From positions 62,001-126,000 of the forward strand of contig NZ_FNUM01000003.1 of NCBI RefSeq assembly GCF_900107995.1: a DNA stretch of 64,000 nt. Direction: 5' to 3'. The notes under the pieces are model-generated. The model was not told where the DNA came from. It was given only the letters and a program-made list of their open reading frames with translations, and searched no databases. Every line of letters starts with the position of its first letter. Position 1 is the first letter of the stretch. The stretch is from Alcanivorax sp. DSM 26293 (lineage in GTDB: Bacteria; Pseudomonadota; Gammaproteobacteria; Pseudomonadales; Alcanivoracaceae). The position numbers and the translations under genes are program-made. Below, one piece after another: positions 17,481 to 26,978 of the stretch.

Positions 17481-17638
17481 ATTTAAAGGGGCAAGGCGCA
17501 AATTTGCCATTTCATGGGGATTTTTTTGCATCCCGGATGCGTTCACAGTGGATAAACACGGAATTGGATGATGAACCCGGTTCACAAAAGACCTAGAATA
17601 CCGCCGCCCGCCACCTCCTGTCCTGCGAGATAGCCGTC

Positions 17639-18874
17639 ATGAGCACCGTTTTACTGATTTTGGTTGCACTGGGTTTTCTGTCCATTGTCGTCGAAGACAT
17701 GGTCCACATCGACAAGGCCAAGACCACATTATTCTTCGGCTCCCTGGCCTGGTTACTGTTTTTCATCGCTCCGCCAGCACACCTGAGCCACGAAGCCCTG
17801 ATGGAAAGGCTGGACGAGAATCTGCTGGATATTGCCACCCTGTGGCTGTTCCTGATGGCCGCCATGACCTTTGTGGCCTATCTGTCCGGCAAGGGCATCA
17901 TCGACAGTATCGTCAACCGTCTGCTGCCTACCCATATCAGTGAACGCAAGTTGATGCTGCTCACCGGCCTGTTCGCTTTCCTGTTTTCGTCCCTGGCCGA
18001 CAACATCACCGCCACCCTGGTGTGTATTGCGGTATTGATGAACCTGAAGCTACCGGCGGAAAAGCTGCTGCGCTATGTGGTGCTGGTGGTGTTCTCCGTG
18101 AATGCCGGGGGCACCGCCCTGATCACCGGGGATGTCACTACACTGATGATCTTCCTGGCCGACAAGGTGGAAATCCCCGATCTGCTACTGCTCAGCCTGC
18201 CCGCGGCCGGCGCTGTGGCCGTGCTGGCCGGCATGCTGTCACTGGGGCTCAACGGTGAGGTCGTGATTCAGAAACAGGAAAGCACAATCGACCGGGGTGA
18301 CAAGGTCATTGCCGTGCTGTTCTTTGCCACCATCCTCGGCACCATTGGCGCCAATGTGGCCTTCGGCATTCCGCCGGTACTGTGCTTCCTGTTTGGTCTG
18401 TCGCTGATGTTCCTGGTGGTGCAGTTCCTGAACAAGGATGAACCGGTACTGGAATATATCCGCAAGATCGAATTTGACACCCTGCTGTTCTTTCTCGGGG
18501 TCTTGCTGCTGGTGGGCATGCTCAAGGAACTGGGCATGCTGGCCTACTTCCCGGCCCTGTATGATCTTATGCCGCCGGTGGCCGCCAACTTCCTGGTGGG
18601 AATCGCCTCCGCCCTGTTCGATAACGTGCCGCTCACCGCAGCACTGCTTAATTCCGGTATCGAGATGACCTTGCCGGAATGGTTGTCGCTGACCTACTCG
18701 GTGGGCGTGGGCGGCTCTCTGCTGATCATCGGCTCCGCCGCCGGGGTGATCGCCATGAGCAAGGTGGAAGCACTGACCTTTGTCAGCTATCTGCGCTATT
18801 TCCTGTATTTGCTGGTGGCCTACAGCATCGGTTTCATTGCCGTGCTGGGGCTGGGACAACTGCTGGTCAGGTAA
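17639..18874 (+). CDS. nhaD: NhaD-family Na+/H+ antiporter
   Basis: 411 residues, about 12 transmembrane segments, with the ion-transporter-superfamily repeats FSSLADNITATLVC in the first half and ASALFDNVPLTAALL in the second. These paired D-N motifs are the ion-binding cores of NhaD. The family exports Na+/Li+ at alkaline pH and is common in marine and halophilic gammaproteobacteria. Divergent from the imelysin gene; monocistronic. Confidence 0.9.
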   Translation: MSTVLLILVALGFLSIVVEDMVHIDKAKTTLFFGSLAWLLFFIAPPAHLSHEALMERLDENLLDIATLWLFLMAAMTFVAYLSGKGIIDSIVNRLLPTHISERKLMLLTGLFAFLFSSLADNITATLVCIAVLMNLKLPAEKLLRYVVLVVFSVNAGGTALITGDVTTLMIFLADKVEIPDLLLLSLPAAGAVAVLAGMLSLGLNGEVVIQKQESTIDRGDKVIAVLFFATILGTIGANVAFGIPPVLCFLFGLSLMFLVVQFLNKDEPVLEYIRKIEFDTLLFFLGVLLLVGMLKELGMLAYFPALYDLMPPVAANFLVGIASALFDNVPLTAALLNSGIEMTLPEWLSLTYSVGVGGSLLIIGSAAGVIAMSKVEALTFVSYLRYFLYLLVAYSIGFIAVLGLGQLLVR

Positions 18875-18884
18875 CCCCGTGAAA

Positions 18885-19388
18885 TCAGCCGGCAAACGCC
18901 GGATCGTAATGCACCCGGGCATCCGGCCAGTCCCCGTCCAGCAGCAACGCCTGGAAATATTCCGCCGGTACCCCGGGCAGGCGCAGCAACGGTGTGGCCA
19001 CAAAGCCGAAGCGCAGATACCAGGACGGGTCCCCCAGTAACACACAACCGGCGGCCTCCTGCTCTCGCAACGCCGCGATGGCCGCCTGCATCAGTGCCGA
19101 GCCGATTCCTTCTCCCTGACAGTCCGGCAGAACCGACACCGGGCCAATGCCGAACCAGCGACGGCTACCGTCGGACAGTGTCACCGGGGATGCCGCCACA
19201 TGACCCAGGAGGTCGCCATCGCGCTCGGCGACCAACGACACCACCAGGGCATCCTCTTGGCGTAGCAGATCAACGATCTGGGCTTCGCGCTGATCACTGT
19301 GGGTCACATTGGCAAAGGCCGCGTTGATCAACGCGGTAATGGCAGGAATATCCGCCGGGGTTTCCGCCCGGAGACTCAGCCCGGTCAT
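18885..19388 (-). CDS. GNAT-family N-acetyltransferase (YhbS-like)
   Basis: 167 residues from ATG 19388; a GTG at 19397 is possible. Acetyl-CoA loop motif VLPDCQGEGIGSALM (R/Q-x-x-G-x-G/A type), preceded by GIGPVSV. The C-terminal DPSWYLRFGF is typical of the YhbS subgroup. Substrate unknown. Convergent with nhaD, with only 10 bp between. Confidence 0.85.
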   Translation of the reverse strand: MTGLSLRAETPADIPAITALINAAFANVTHSDQREAQIVDLLRQEDALVVSLVAERDGDLLGHVAASPVTLSDGSRRWFGIGPVSVLPDCQGEGIGSALMQAAIAALREQEAAGCVLLGDPSWYLRFGFVATPLLRLPGVPAEYFQALLLDGDWPDARVHYDPAFAG

Positions 19389-19468
19389 GGCAAACACCGG
19401 GCAAGTAAGAAAAGTGGCGCCACCCTGGTCATGACAGAGCCAACATGGCGGATGCGCCTGGTCGACAG

Positions 19469-19750
19469 TCAGTTGGCGCCATACAGATCGTTATTCAGAT
19501 CCTTCAGATCACGGTCCAGCTGCTGCCAGTTGCCCTGGCCATCAGCATCCATGTCCGCCAGCTCATGGTACTCATCAATGCGCTGCTGCAAATCCGTGAG
19601 CACATCCTGCAACGCCAACTGGTGACGTTCCGCTTCGATACCCGCATCGCCGTTGGCGCCCACGCCCCGAGCCTCCAATTGCTCCAGCTCCGTTTCCAGT
19701 TCATCCAGCTTGCCCTTGATGTCGGCAAGCATCTGCTTGGCATTTTCCAT
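19469..19750 (-). CDS. Small coiled-coil protein
   Basis: 93 residues from ATG 19750 (strong AAGGAG); frame upstream to 19828 is not supported. Almost wholly helical with heptads (MLADIKGKLDELETELEQLE, then LQQRIDEYHEL). No signal peptide and no recognised domain. A cytosolic structural or regulatory role is possible; unknown. Confidence 0.65.
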   Translation of the reverse strand: MENAKQMLADIKGKLDELETELEQLEARGVGANGDAGIEAERHQLALQDVLTDLQQRIDEYHELADMDADGQGNWQQLDRDLKDLNNDLYGAN

Positions 19751-19951
19751 GGTGTGGCTCCTTGGAAGTCTCTGCATGATTGCGATGAATCCGTGTCCAG
19801 ATTGGCCCCATTTCTCGACGGTGGTCAAGGCAATGCCCTGTAACCGTTTATTACGTCTGACAATCGGTCAGTCACAACCCGCAATTGTGGCTGTAGCCGG
19901 GGGTTTCCGTTACATTGCAATGAATGATTTCATCAACAGGTCACTCAGGAA

Positions 19952-20269
19952 ATGAAGAAAACCGTTGAACGAGCAGAACTGCTCAAGGACATGATTCAGG
20001 AAGCCATCGAGGACGGCGCTACCACCGTGGAAGAGGTGCACCAACACATCGCCGGGCTCCCCTTTGACGCGCTGGAAAAACTGGGCCTGTTTGAAGAACA
20101 GGCCGGCAGCCTGAAAGAAAAACAACGCAAGACCATCGGCCTGGTGTACGACACCATCCGCAAGGTCAATCAGGAAGTAGGCTCACTGATTTCGGAACAG
20201 TTTGCTGCCCTGGAAGATGCCCGCACAGCATCCCGGAACATGGATGACAAGAACGATCAAGACGACTAG
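19952..20269 (+). CDS. Conserved helical protein, unknown
   Basis: 105 residues, acidic and helical (MKKTVERAELLKDMIQEAIEDGATTVEEVHQ). A hydrophobic mid-segment (LPFDALEKLGLF) is followed by a long helix. RBS about 7 bp before the ATG (AGGAA). It precedes the phospholipase D gene by 20 bp and may share its transcript. The pattern is phasin-like, but I cannot assign a family. Confidence 0.6.
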   Translation: MKKTVERAELLKDMIQEAIEDGATTVEEVHQHIAGLPFDALEKLGLFEEQAGSLKEKQRKTIGLVYDTIRKVNQEVGSLISEQFAALEDARTASRNMDDKNDQDD

Positions 20270-20289
20270 CAAGCAACAGGGCCACGCGC

Positions 20290-21852
20290 ATGTTCCATGG
20301 TAACCCCGTTCCCTTTTGGGCAGCCCTGATTGTCAGTGTCCTCTTCGCCCAGGGCTGCGCCAGTTTTGATCCCGGCGAGCGCACGGCCAGCTATTCCCTG
20401 GCCCCACCGGCCCACACCCCGCTGACAGACGCCGGACAGGCAGCGTTGAAAGACCGGGAGAGCGATGCGCAATCCGGTTTCTATCTGCTCGATGATGGCC
20501 TCTCTGCCTTTGTGGCCCGCGTCGCCATGATCGAGCAGGCCCAGACCTCACTGGATTTGCAGTATTACATTTTCAGTAACGACACCACCGGGAAAATCAT
20601 CATCAGCCGGTTACTGGAAGCGGCGGACCGGGGAGTGAGGGTGCGATTACTGGTCGATGATCTGGGCACGCGGGTGGACAACCCCCTGGTTGCGATACTG
20701 CATAGCCACCCCAACATCGAGATCCGCCTGTTCAACCCGGTCAAGACACGACAGGGCCCACTGCGGTTGATGGAAATGGCCGCCACCTTCAGCCGCTCCA
20801 ATCACCGCATGCACAACAAGCTGATGCTGGCCGACTCGCTGGTGATGATTGCCGGCGGGCGCAACCTGGCCGATGAATATTTTTCCAACACCCTGGTGGA
20901 TTTTCAGGACGTGGATGTCCTCGCCGCCGGCCCCATCGTTCGCGATGGCACCCAAAGTTTCGATGACTACTGGAACAGCCGGGCCACCCTGACCGTGGAC
21001 CGGGTGCTGGATGCGGACGACGCGGACATGTCACTGGAGGCGCTGCGGGCATTTCTGCGCGGTTTTCTGGCGGAGCAGCAGGACAGCGAGTTTGTCGATG
21101 CCCTGCGCGGCTCCAGCCTGGGCCGGCAACTGATTGCCGGTCAGATCCCGCTGGATTGGGGGCTGGCGACCTTGTATGCCGATCCTCCGGAAAAAGTGCT
21201 TCCGCAAGCCGACATCCCCCGCGACCAGTACCTGCTGAACGACCTCAAGCGAATCCTCAACAGCGCCAGTGACCGCCTGCTGATCAGCTCGGCCTATTTT
21301 GTGCCGGGCAAACGGGGGGTGGCCCTGTTTGCCGACAAGGAAGCGGACGGGGTGGACGTGCGCATCCTGACCAACTCCCTCAGCACCACGGATGTGGCCA
21401 TCGTGCACAGCGGCTATTCCCGCTATCGGCGGCCGTTACTGGAACATGGTGTGAAACTGTGGGAATTGCGCGCGGAAGCCGGCCAGCCCCAGCGCATGCG
21501 CTGGTTTCATGGTGAGTCCCGCGCCAGCCTTCATGCCAAGACACTGGTGATTGATGATGACCGCAGCTTCATTGGCTCGGTGAATCTGGATGGCCGCTCG
21601 CTGATACAGAATACCGAGGTGGGTCTGCTGATTGAGAGCCCGTCTCTCAATCAGCAACTCAGCGACCTGTTTGATCGCTGGGTGGCCAGCGACTCCGCCT
21701 GGCAACTGTCGCTGGATGAAGAACAGCAGCTGCAATGGCAGGCCACCGATGACGGCACCCCCATCACCCTGGACCGCGATCCGGAAACCTCCGGCTGGCA
21801 ACGCTTTCGCGTCTGGTTGCTGTCACTGCTACCCATCGAGTCGCAGATTTAG
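20290..21852 (+). CDS. Phospholipase D / cardiolipin synthase-like lipoprotein
   Basis: 520 residues with both HKD catalytic motifs: H175-x-K177-x4-D182 (MHNKLMLAD) and H415-x-K417-x4-D422 (LHAKTLVID), each followed by GGRN or GSVN. The N-terminus has a hydrophobic segment and a lipobox-like FAQGC (Cys23), so it is membrane-anchored facing the periplasm. Related to ClsC/YmdC-type enzymes, which make cardiolipin by phosphatidyl transfer; hydrolase activity is also possible. Confidence 0.88.
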   Translation: MFHGNPVPFWAALIVSVLFAQGCASFDPGERTASYSLAPPAHTPLTDAGQAALKDRESDAQSGFYLLDDGLSAFVARVAMIEQAQTSLDLQYYIFSNDTTGKIIISRLLEAADRGVRVRLLVDDLGTRVDNPLVAILHSHPNIEIRLFNPVKTRQGPLRLMEMAATFSRSNHRMHNKLMLADSLVMIAGGRNLADEYFSNTLVDFQDVDVLAAGPIVRDGTQSFDDYWNSRATLTVDRVLDADDADMSLEALRAFLRGFLAEQQDSEFVDALRGSSLGRQLIAGQIPLDWGLATLYADPPEKVLPQADIPRDQYLLNDLKRILNSASDRLLISSAYFVPGKRGVALFADKEADGVDVRILTNSLSTTDVAIVHSGYSRYRRPLLEHGVKLWELRAEAGQPQRMRWFHGESRASLHAKTLVIDDDRSFIGSVNLDGRSLIQNTEVGLLIESPSLNQQLSDLFDRWVASDSAWQLSLDEEQQLQWQATDDGTPITLDRDPETSGWQRFRVWLLSLLPIESQI

Positions 21853-21918
21853 GTGGGCGAAAGGCCGCAGAATCAGCGACGGCCTTCTGCCTCCTTTCCA
21901 CAACCAGACACGCCTTTT

Positions 21919-22284
21919 TCAAGAGCGTCTTAGTTCCACCAGCGCGATCATCGACAACGCCAGAATCGCCGCATTCACCGTCGCCGCATTGAACGCTGCC
22001 AACAGAAACTGCGGCGCCAGCCACAATACGAACACGGACAACAGGCCGATACCCAGTGCCGACAACTGATACGGCCAGCGGCGGCGCCACCACACCAGTA
22101 TTGCCAGACCCAACCCTACCTCCAGTGCCCCGCCGCCATAGGCAATCCACACCGCCTGTTCGTGGCTGGCACCCAACACCTGGTTAATGGCCAGCTCATC
22201 GTCGTGAGGCCCCAGCCATTTTGGAACAATGCCCTGATAGATCCAGATGAATGCCAGGGCAAACCGGCAAAGCGACAGGGTCAT
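21919..22284 (-). CDS. DoxX-like membrane protein
   Basis: 121 residues, four hydrophobic helices, with the DoxX_3 pattern (FALAFIWIYQGIVPKWLGP; YGGGALEVGLGLAIL). Inner membrane, function unknown; DoxX relatives have been linked to quinone or thiosulfate redox. The start overlaps the end of the Rof gene by 4 bp (ATGA), so it is translationally coupled. Confidence 0.8.
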   Translation of the reverse strand: MTLSLCRFALAFIWIYQGIVPKWLGPHDDELAINQVLGASHEQAVWIAYGGGALEVGLGLAILVWWRRRWPYQLSALGIGLLSVFVLWLAPQFLLAAFNAATVNAAILALSMIALVELRRS

Positions 22285-22526
22285 CCCAGCTCCACCACAG
22301 AAAAATGCGGATTATCCTGCAGGGCAATCAGCGTTTTGATCTGCGCCATGATCACAGGCTGACGCTCACCGTCCACCTCCAGCAACAGACACTCCTGCCT
22401 GTCAGGGGTATAACCGGTATCCCGGGCAACACCCTCCAGGCTGCCACCTTCCTTCAATACCAGCCTGACCGGCAGACGAAACGTACAGGCAATTTCCAGG
22501 TAATCGTGATCATCGCAATGCAGCAT
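22281..22526 (-). CDS. rof: Rof/YaeO-family Rho-binding antiterminator
   Basis: 81 residues with the family opening CDDHDYLEIACTFRLPVRL, the Sm-like barrel that binds Rho and blocks its primary RNA site in E. coli. A later CLLLEVDGERQPVIM strand pair matches the fold. It lies 2 bp downstream of the DinB gene and overlaps the DoxX gene. Inhibition of Rho here is inferred from the family. Confidence 0.8.
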   Translation of the reverse strand: MLHCDDHDYLEIACTFRLPVRLVLKEGGSLEGVARDTGYTPDRQECLLLEVDGERQPVIMAQIKTLIALQDNPHFSVVELG

Positions 22527-22528
22527 GG

Positions 22529-23056
22529 CTAATCCTGATCCGGGATCCGCACCAGCAGATCCGTCACCCCGACCGCTACCCCGGCCTGGCTCAGCAGCGT
22601 GGTGATCTGCCCCCGGTGATGCGTCTGGTGATTGAAAAAATGCAGCAGCAGGCTGCCAAAACGGCGATGCCCCGGCTCCCCCTTCATATTCGTGTAGGCC
22701 AGCGCCTGATCCAGGTCCGCCGGGGTCAGCCCCGGCACCCAGCCGGCAATCAGCGCATCCAGTTCCGCGCGTCGCTCCCGGAGCGCCGCAAAATCCGCAC
22801 AGGGCTGAGCGTCCAGGGCCTCCGGCCAGGCAACCCTATCCAGCGATGCCAGGCCAGCACCACACCCCGGATGCCGGGCAAACCGCTTCAGCCAGATGAT
22901 ATCCGCCACCAGAATGTGGCTGAACGTCGCGAACAGGGAGCCGAAAAAGGCACCGCGATCCTCACGTAATGCCACCTCACCCAAGGGCGCTGCCAGGGCA
23001 TAGAGCTGCTCGTTCATCCAGCGGTTATAGTCCGCCATCAAGGTCAGATTCCCCAT
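22529..23056 (-). CDS. DinB-family protein
   Basis: 175 residues from ATG 23056; a GTG at 23065 with GGAGG upstream is also plausible, and frame to 23200 looks spurious. Four-helix bundle of the DinB/YfiT fold with metal His in FSHILVADI and FNHQTHHRGQI near residues ~45, ~144 and ~148. Such proteins are often thiol transferases or metal-dependent enzymes. First gene of dinB - rof - doxX. Confidence 0.85.
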   Translation of the reverse strand: MGNLTLMADYNRWMNEQLYALAAPLGEVALREDRGAFFGSLFATFSHILVADIIWLKRFARHPGCGAGLASLDRVAWPEALDAQPCADFAALRERRAELDALIAGWVPGLTPADLDQALAYTNMKGEPGHRRFGSLLLHFFNHQTHHRGQITTLLSQAGVAVGVTDLLVRIPDQD

Positions 23057-23287
23057 CTCGCTCACAATCTCGCTCCCTCCATTACGCCACCCACTACCAG
23101 CCCGAGTCCGCTCAATCCCGGACCCGGTTTCCAGAAACACCGTCAACGCCTTCTGAACCCATTTCACCACCCTGCCCCCACTGTCGCCAGCAGCGCGCAA
23201 CCGACAGACGCATTATCATCCCCGCCCTTTCCCGATTAGAATGGCCGGCTCGCTCGCGTATACCCTGCAGCATGGATAACCAAGAGT

Positions 23288-24064
23288 ATGCATAGGACGC
23301 ACACATCCTCCCAATCCGGTCCCGCCGGCAGCCGCCTGGTGGCGCTGCTGACCCAGCTGGACCGCAAGGCCGCCCGGGCCAGCCATGGGGATTTTGCCGA
23401 GCGTCTGGGGCGACTGTTCGATCTGTCCGATGCCATCGCCCTGGACGGGGCCAACCAGTACCGCCCCAAGGGCCCGTTCGACGCCAGACCGGACGCCACC
23501 GAGCGACTGCAGGCGGACCTGCTGAAAACCCGCGACACCCTGCTGGCCCATCTGAGCCGCAGTTTCGCCGGGGAAAAGGCCGCCTCGGTGATTCCGCTGC
23601 CACCGCTCAGAGACGATGCCCCGGCCGACAAGCGCCCCACCTTCGGCGCCTACGAACGCTTCTACCAGGCCCACCAACGGCAGATGATCGCCGGGCTCAG
23701 CAACCTGCGCCAGCGGGCCCGCCGGCTGCTTGGCAGTCACAGTGAAGCCATGGCCCGGCTGGCGGAACTGGACGCGGTGTTTGAACAAAGTATGGCCGGC
23801 TATGTCCGTCACTGTTTTGGCGCCCTGCCCGGCTTCCTGGAAAAACGTTATCGCACCCTGTGGGATACCCGTGATCCCTTTCACACCGCCCAGGACTGGC
23901 TCAGCCCGCAAGGCTGGCTGGGCCAGTTCCGGCGCGAACTGCAACTGTTGTTACTCGCCGAGCTGGATGCCCGCCAGGAACCGGTACTCGGCCTGCTGGA
24001 TGCCCTCGCCGCTGACGCGACGGACACCCAGTCCATCAATAACGAGGTAAGCAAGACCGTATGA
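23288..24064 (+). CDS. DUF3348 protein, first gene of a stator-like operon
   Basis: 258 residues, helical, no signal or membrane segment. The pattern RLVALLTQLD near the N-terminus, FAERLGRLFDLSDAIAL, a central PTFGAYERFYQAHQRQM and a C-terminal WLSPQGWLGQFRRELQLLL match DUF3348. Its ATGA overlap with the next gene shows coupling. DUF3348 is known only from this neighbourhood with DUF802 and DUF2894; it may be a cytosolic partner of the membrane complex. Confidence 0.8.
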   Translation: MHRTHTSSQSGPAGSRLVALLTQLDRKAARASHGDFAERLGRLFDLSDAIALDGANQYRPKGPFDARPDATERLQADLLKTRDTLLAHLSRSFAGEKAASVIPLPPLRDDAPADKRPTFGAYERFYQAHQRQMIAGLSNLRQRARRLLGSHSEAMARLAELDAVFEQSMAGYVRHCFGALPGFLEKRYRTLWDTRDPFHTAQDWLSPQGWLGQFRRELQLLLLAELDARQEPVLGLLDALAADATDTQSINNEVSKTV

Positions 24065-26313
24065 GACGCTTTCTTTTTGCTGTCCCCTTTCTGCTCGGCG
24101 CCATCGCCGTGGTCTGGATCGCCGCCACCTTTCTGAGTAACCCGGTGGCCCTGACCGTGACCCTGATCATCGCCGCCGCCTACACCCTGGGCTTTGCCGA
24201 GCTGCTGCGCTTTCGCCGCACCACCGCCACCCTGGACCGGCAACTGGAGGATCTGCCCGACAGCCGCGACGGCCTGAACCATTGGCTAAAGGCCCTGCCC
24301 GGCAGCCTGCGCCACGCGGTGCAGCGTCGCATCGACGGCCACCCGGCGCCACTGCCCGGCCCCCAGCTCACCCCCTACCTGACCGGCCTGCTGGTCATGC
24401 TCGGGCTGCTGGGTACCTTCGTGGGCATGATCGTCACCCTGCAAGGGGCCGCCACCGCCCTGGACGGCAGCAGCGAACTGACCGCCATCCGCAGTGCCCT
24501 GGCCGCCCCCATCGCCGGGCTCAGTCTGGCCTTCGGCACCTCCATTGCCGGTGTGGCCGCCTCCGCCATGCTCGGTCTCAGCGCCGCCCTGTGCCGCCGC
24601 GACCGCATGACCGTGTCCCGCAAGCTGGACGACCGGGTGGATCTGGAGCTGCATGCCTTCTCCCTGGATCACCAGCGCCAGTCCGCCTATAGCGCCCTGC
24701 AGGACCAGTCACGCATATTCCCGGAACTGGTCAGCGCCCTGCAGGGGCTCACCGGGCGCATGGAACAGATGGGCGAACAGCTCAGCGACTCCCTGACCCG
24801 TAACCAGCAGGATTTTCATCACACCCTCACCGACCAGTACCGCACCCTGGCGGAGTCGGTCAGCCAGTCCCTCAAGGAAACCCTGGCGGAAAGCAGCCGC
24901 ATGGCGGTGGAAAACATCCAGCCGATCATGGAGCAATCCCTGGCCGGCCTCAGCCAGCAGGTACAGGGCACCCACGAACGGCTCAACGCGATCACCGAGA
25001 AGCAGCTCGCCACCCTCACCGAACGCTTCCGCGAGACCACCGAAGCCGCTGCCCAACACTGGCAGCAGGGGCTCGATCAGCATCAGCAGACCAGCGCCCG
25101 CCTGGTCAGCGACATCAGCACCTCCCTGGCCGCCCACCACGATCAGTTCCGTGACAACAGCAGCCAGCTGCTGGAACAGGTTCGCAGCACCCAGTCAGAG
25201 CTGGGTAACGCCAGCGAGCAGCAACTGGCGGCCATTGCCGAGCAGTTCCGCAGTGCCAGTGAGCAAGCCCTGCAACAATGGCAGCAAGGCCTGGCTGAGC
25301 AGAAAGACACCGGCCACAGCCTGCTGCAGGAAGTGCGCGACACCCAGCAGCAACTGGCCCGCACCAGCGAAGAACAGCTCACCGCCATCACCGGCCAGTT
25401 CCGGGCGGTCAGCGAGCAAGCCGCCGCCCAGTGGCGCGACGGCATCGACGCCCAGCAGGCATCCGGCGCCACCCTGGTCAGCGAACTGCGCAACGCCCTG
25501 AGCGAGCACAACCAGCAGTTCCAGACCAGCGCCGCCGGCCTGCTGGACGGCCAGAAATCCGGTATTGATACCCTGGTGGCCACCGTGCGCGAGGAGCTTG
25601 TTGCCTTGCGGGATGCGGAAGCGGGCCGTAGTGAGGCCGCCAGCGAGCGTCTGGCACAACTGGAAGGCACCGTCAGCGAACACCTGGGTCGCCTGGGCAC
25701 CGCCCTGGAAGCGCCCATGACCCGACTGATCGAGACCGCCTCGGAGACCCCGAAGGCCGCCGCAGAAGTGATCAGCCGCCTGCGCGAAGAGATGACCCGC
25801 AGTAGCGAACGGGACAACGAGCTGCTGGAAGAGCGCCGCCGCATCATGGCCGAGCTGGACACCCTGCTCAGCAGCCAGCGCGATGCCGCCGGCGCCCAGC
25901 GCGAGGCCATCGAAACCCTGATCACCGCCGCCAGCGACACCCTCACCCAGGTCAGCGACACCTTCGCCCAGCAGGTCAGCGCCCAGAGCGAACAGCTCGA
26001 CCAGGTGGCCGGTGATGTGTCCGGCAGCGCCGCCGAGGTGGCCAGCCTCAGTGATGCCTTTGCCACCGCCGTGCAGGTATTCAGCGAGGCCAACGACAAG
26101 CTGCTGGATAACCTGCAACAGGTGGAAAGCCGCCTGGAGCAGTCTTCCACCCGCGCCGATGAACAGCTCAACTACTACGTGGAGCAGGCCCGTGAGGTGA
26201 TTGAGCTGAGCATGGCGTCCCAGAAGGAAGTGATTGATGCCCTGGGCACACTCAACGGCGCCGGCAAGAATGTGGCCCAGAGCGAAGAACGCCCGGCCAG
26301 CGAGGTCAACTGA
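24061..26313 (+). CDS. DUF802 MotA/TolQ-like channel protein with long coiled-coil tail
   Basis: 750 residues. Four likely membrane helices (about 4-25, 30-48, 105-130, 150-178). The segment LGLLGTFVGMIVTLQGA (115-130) and the APIAGLSLAFGTS helix are hallmarks of MotA/TolQ/ExbB proton-channel subunits. From ~200 to 750 is a long Gln/Ser/Ala-rich coiled coil containing internal repeats (EKQLATLTERF at 313, EQQLAAIAEQF at 386, EEQLTAITGQF at 437), the DUF802 region. The design recalls ZorA of Zorya defence (stator plus long cytoplasmic tail). It is followed by an OmpA/MotB-like partner with one-base overlap. Confidence 0.85.
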   Translation: MRRFLFAVPFLLGAIAVVWIAATFLSNPVALTVTLIIAAAYTLGFAELLRFRRTTATLDRQLEDLPDSRDGLNHWLKALPGSLRHAVQRRIDGHPAPLPGPQLTPYLTGLLVMLGLLGTFVGMIVTLQGAATALDGSSELTAIRSALAAPIAGLSLAFGTSIAGVAASAMLGLSAALCRRDRMTVSRKLDDRVDLELHAFSLDHQRQSAYSALQDQSRIFPELVSALQGLTGRMEQMGEQLSDSLTRNQQDFHHTLTDQYRTLAESVSQSLKETLAESSRMAVENIQPIMEQSLAGLSQQVQGTHERLNAITEKQLATLTERFRETTEAAAQHWQQGLDQHQQTSARLVSDISTSLAAHHDQFRDNSSQLLEQVRSTQSELGNASEQQLAAIAEQFRSASEQALQQWQQGLAEQKDTGHSLLQEVRDTQQQLARTSEEQLTAITGQFRAVSEQAAAQWRDGIDAQQASGATLVSELRNALSEHNQQFQTSAAGLLDGQKSGIDTLVATVREELVALRDAEAGRSEAASERLAQLEGTVSEHLGRLGTALEAPMTRLIETASETPKAAAEVISRLREEMTRSSERDNELLEERRRIMAELDTLLSSQRDAAGAQREAIETLITAASDTLTQVSDTFAQQVSAQSEQLDQVAGDVSGSAAEVASLSDAFATAVQVFSEANDKLLDNLQQVESRLEQSSTRADEQLNYYVEQAREVIELSMASQKEVIDALGTLNGAGKNVAQSEERPASEVN

Positions 26314-26978
26314 TGGACGATCTTCACGACAGCGACAGCTCGCCAGTCTGGGCCATCTTTTCCGATCTGATGGCCGCCCTGGTGGGCATTCTGGTGCTGG
26401 TGCTGGTGTGGGTCATCGGTATCCAGCTGGAACTGAGCCAGTCCCTGGAAGAGGAAAAGGCCCGGCGGGTGGCCGAGGAGCAGCGCCGCCAGGCCCTGGA
26501 AGAGGCCCTGGCCGATCCCCTGGCCAGTGGCCGGGTCACCTTCCGCGACGGCCGTATCGGCATCAGTGGCAGCGTGCTGTTCCAGCTCAACTCGGACCAG
26601 CTCCAACCCGAGGGGGAGGAGTTGCTGCGCGATCTGGCCAAACCGTTGCAGGTCTTTCTGGATCAGCACGATGAATTGTTGATGGTCAGCGGCTTCACCG
26701 ATGACCTGCCGATCCAGCGTGGCAACCGCCGTTACCAGGATAACTGGGGCCTGTCCGCCCAGCGGGCACTCACGGTCACGCGCACCCTGATCAACCAGGG
26801 TATGCCCGCCGATCAGGTGTTCGCCGCCGCCTTCGGCCCCCACCAGCCGGTGGTGCCCAACGACAGCGATACCACCCGGGCCCAGAACCGTCGCGTGGAG
26901 TTGACCACCGTGCCCCGCCAGGGCGCCGCGGCCCGGACCGCCCAGCAACAGGCACAGGGAACCGACAGCAATGGCTGA
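26313..26978 (+). CDS. OmpA/MotB-like peptidoglycan-binding stator partner
   Basis: 221 residues. A single N-terminal transmembrane helix, VWAIFSDLMAALVGILVLVL (12-31), carries Asp18 in the position of the ion-binding Asp of MotB and ZorB. A short charged linker (~45-70) leads to an OmpA-like domain (~85-200) with GFTDDLPIQ, NWGLSAQRAL and NRRVEL, the peptidoglycan-binding landmarks. With the preceding MotA-like protein it should form an ion-driven unit anchored to the wall. It overlaps the next gene by 8 bp. Confidence 0.87.
   Translation: MDDLHDSDSSPVWAIFSDLMAALVGILVLVLVWVIGIQLELSQSLEEEKARRVAEEQRRQALEEALADPLASGRVTFRDGRIGISGSVLFQLNSDQLQPEGEELLRDLAKPLQVFLDQHDELLMVSGFTDDLPIQRGNRRYQDNWGLSAQRALTVTRTLINQGMPADQVFAAAFGPHQPVVPNDSDTTRAQNRRVELTTVPRQGAAARTAQQQAQGTDSNG

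Noticed and set aside
25143-26171. Ser/Arg-rich 342-residue frame opposite the DUF802 gene
   Set aside because: Composition (Ser/Arg/Ala) arises from the reverse of a Gln/Ala-rich coiled coil.
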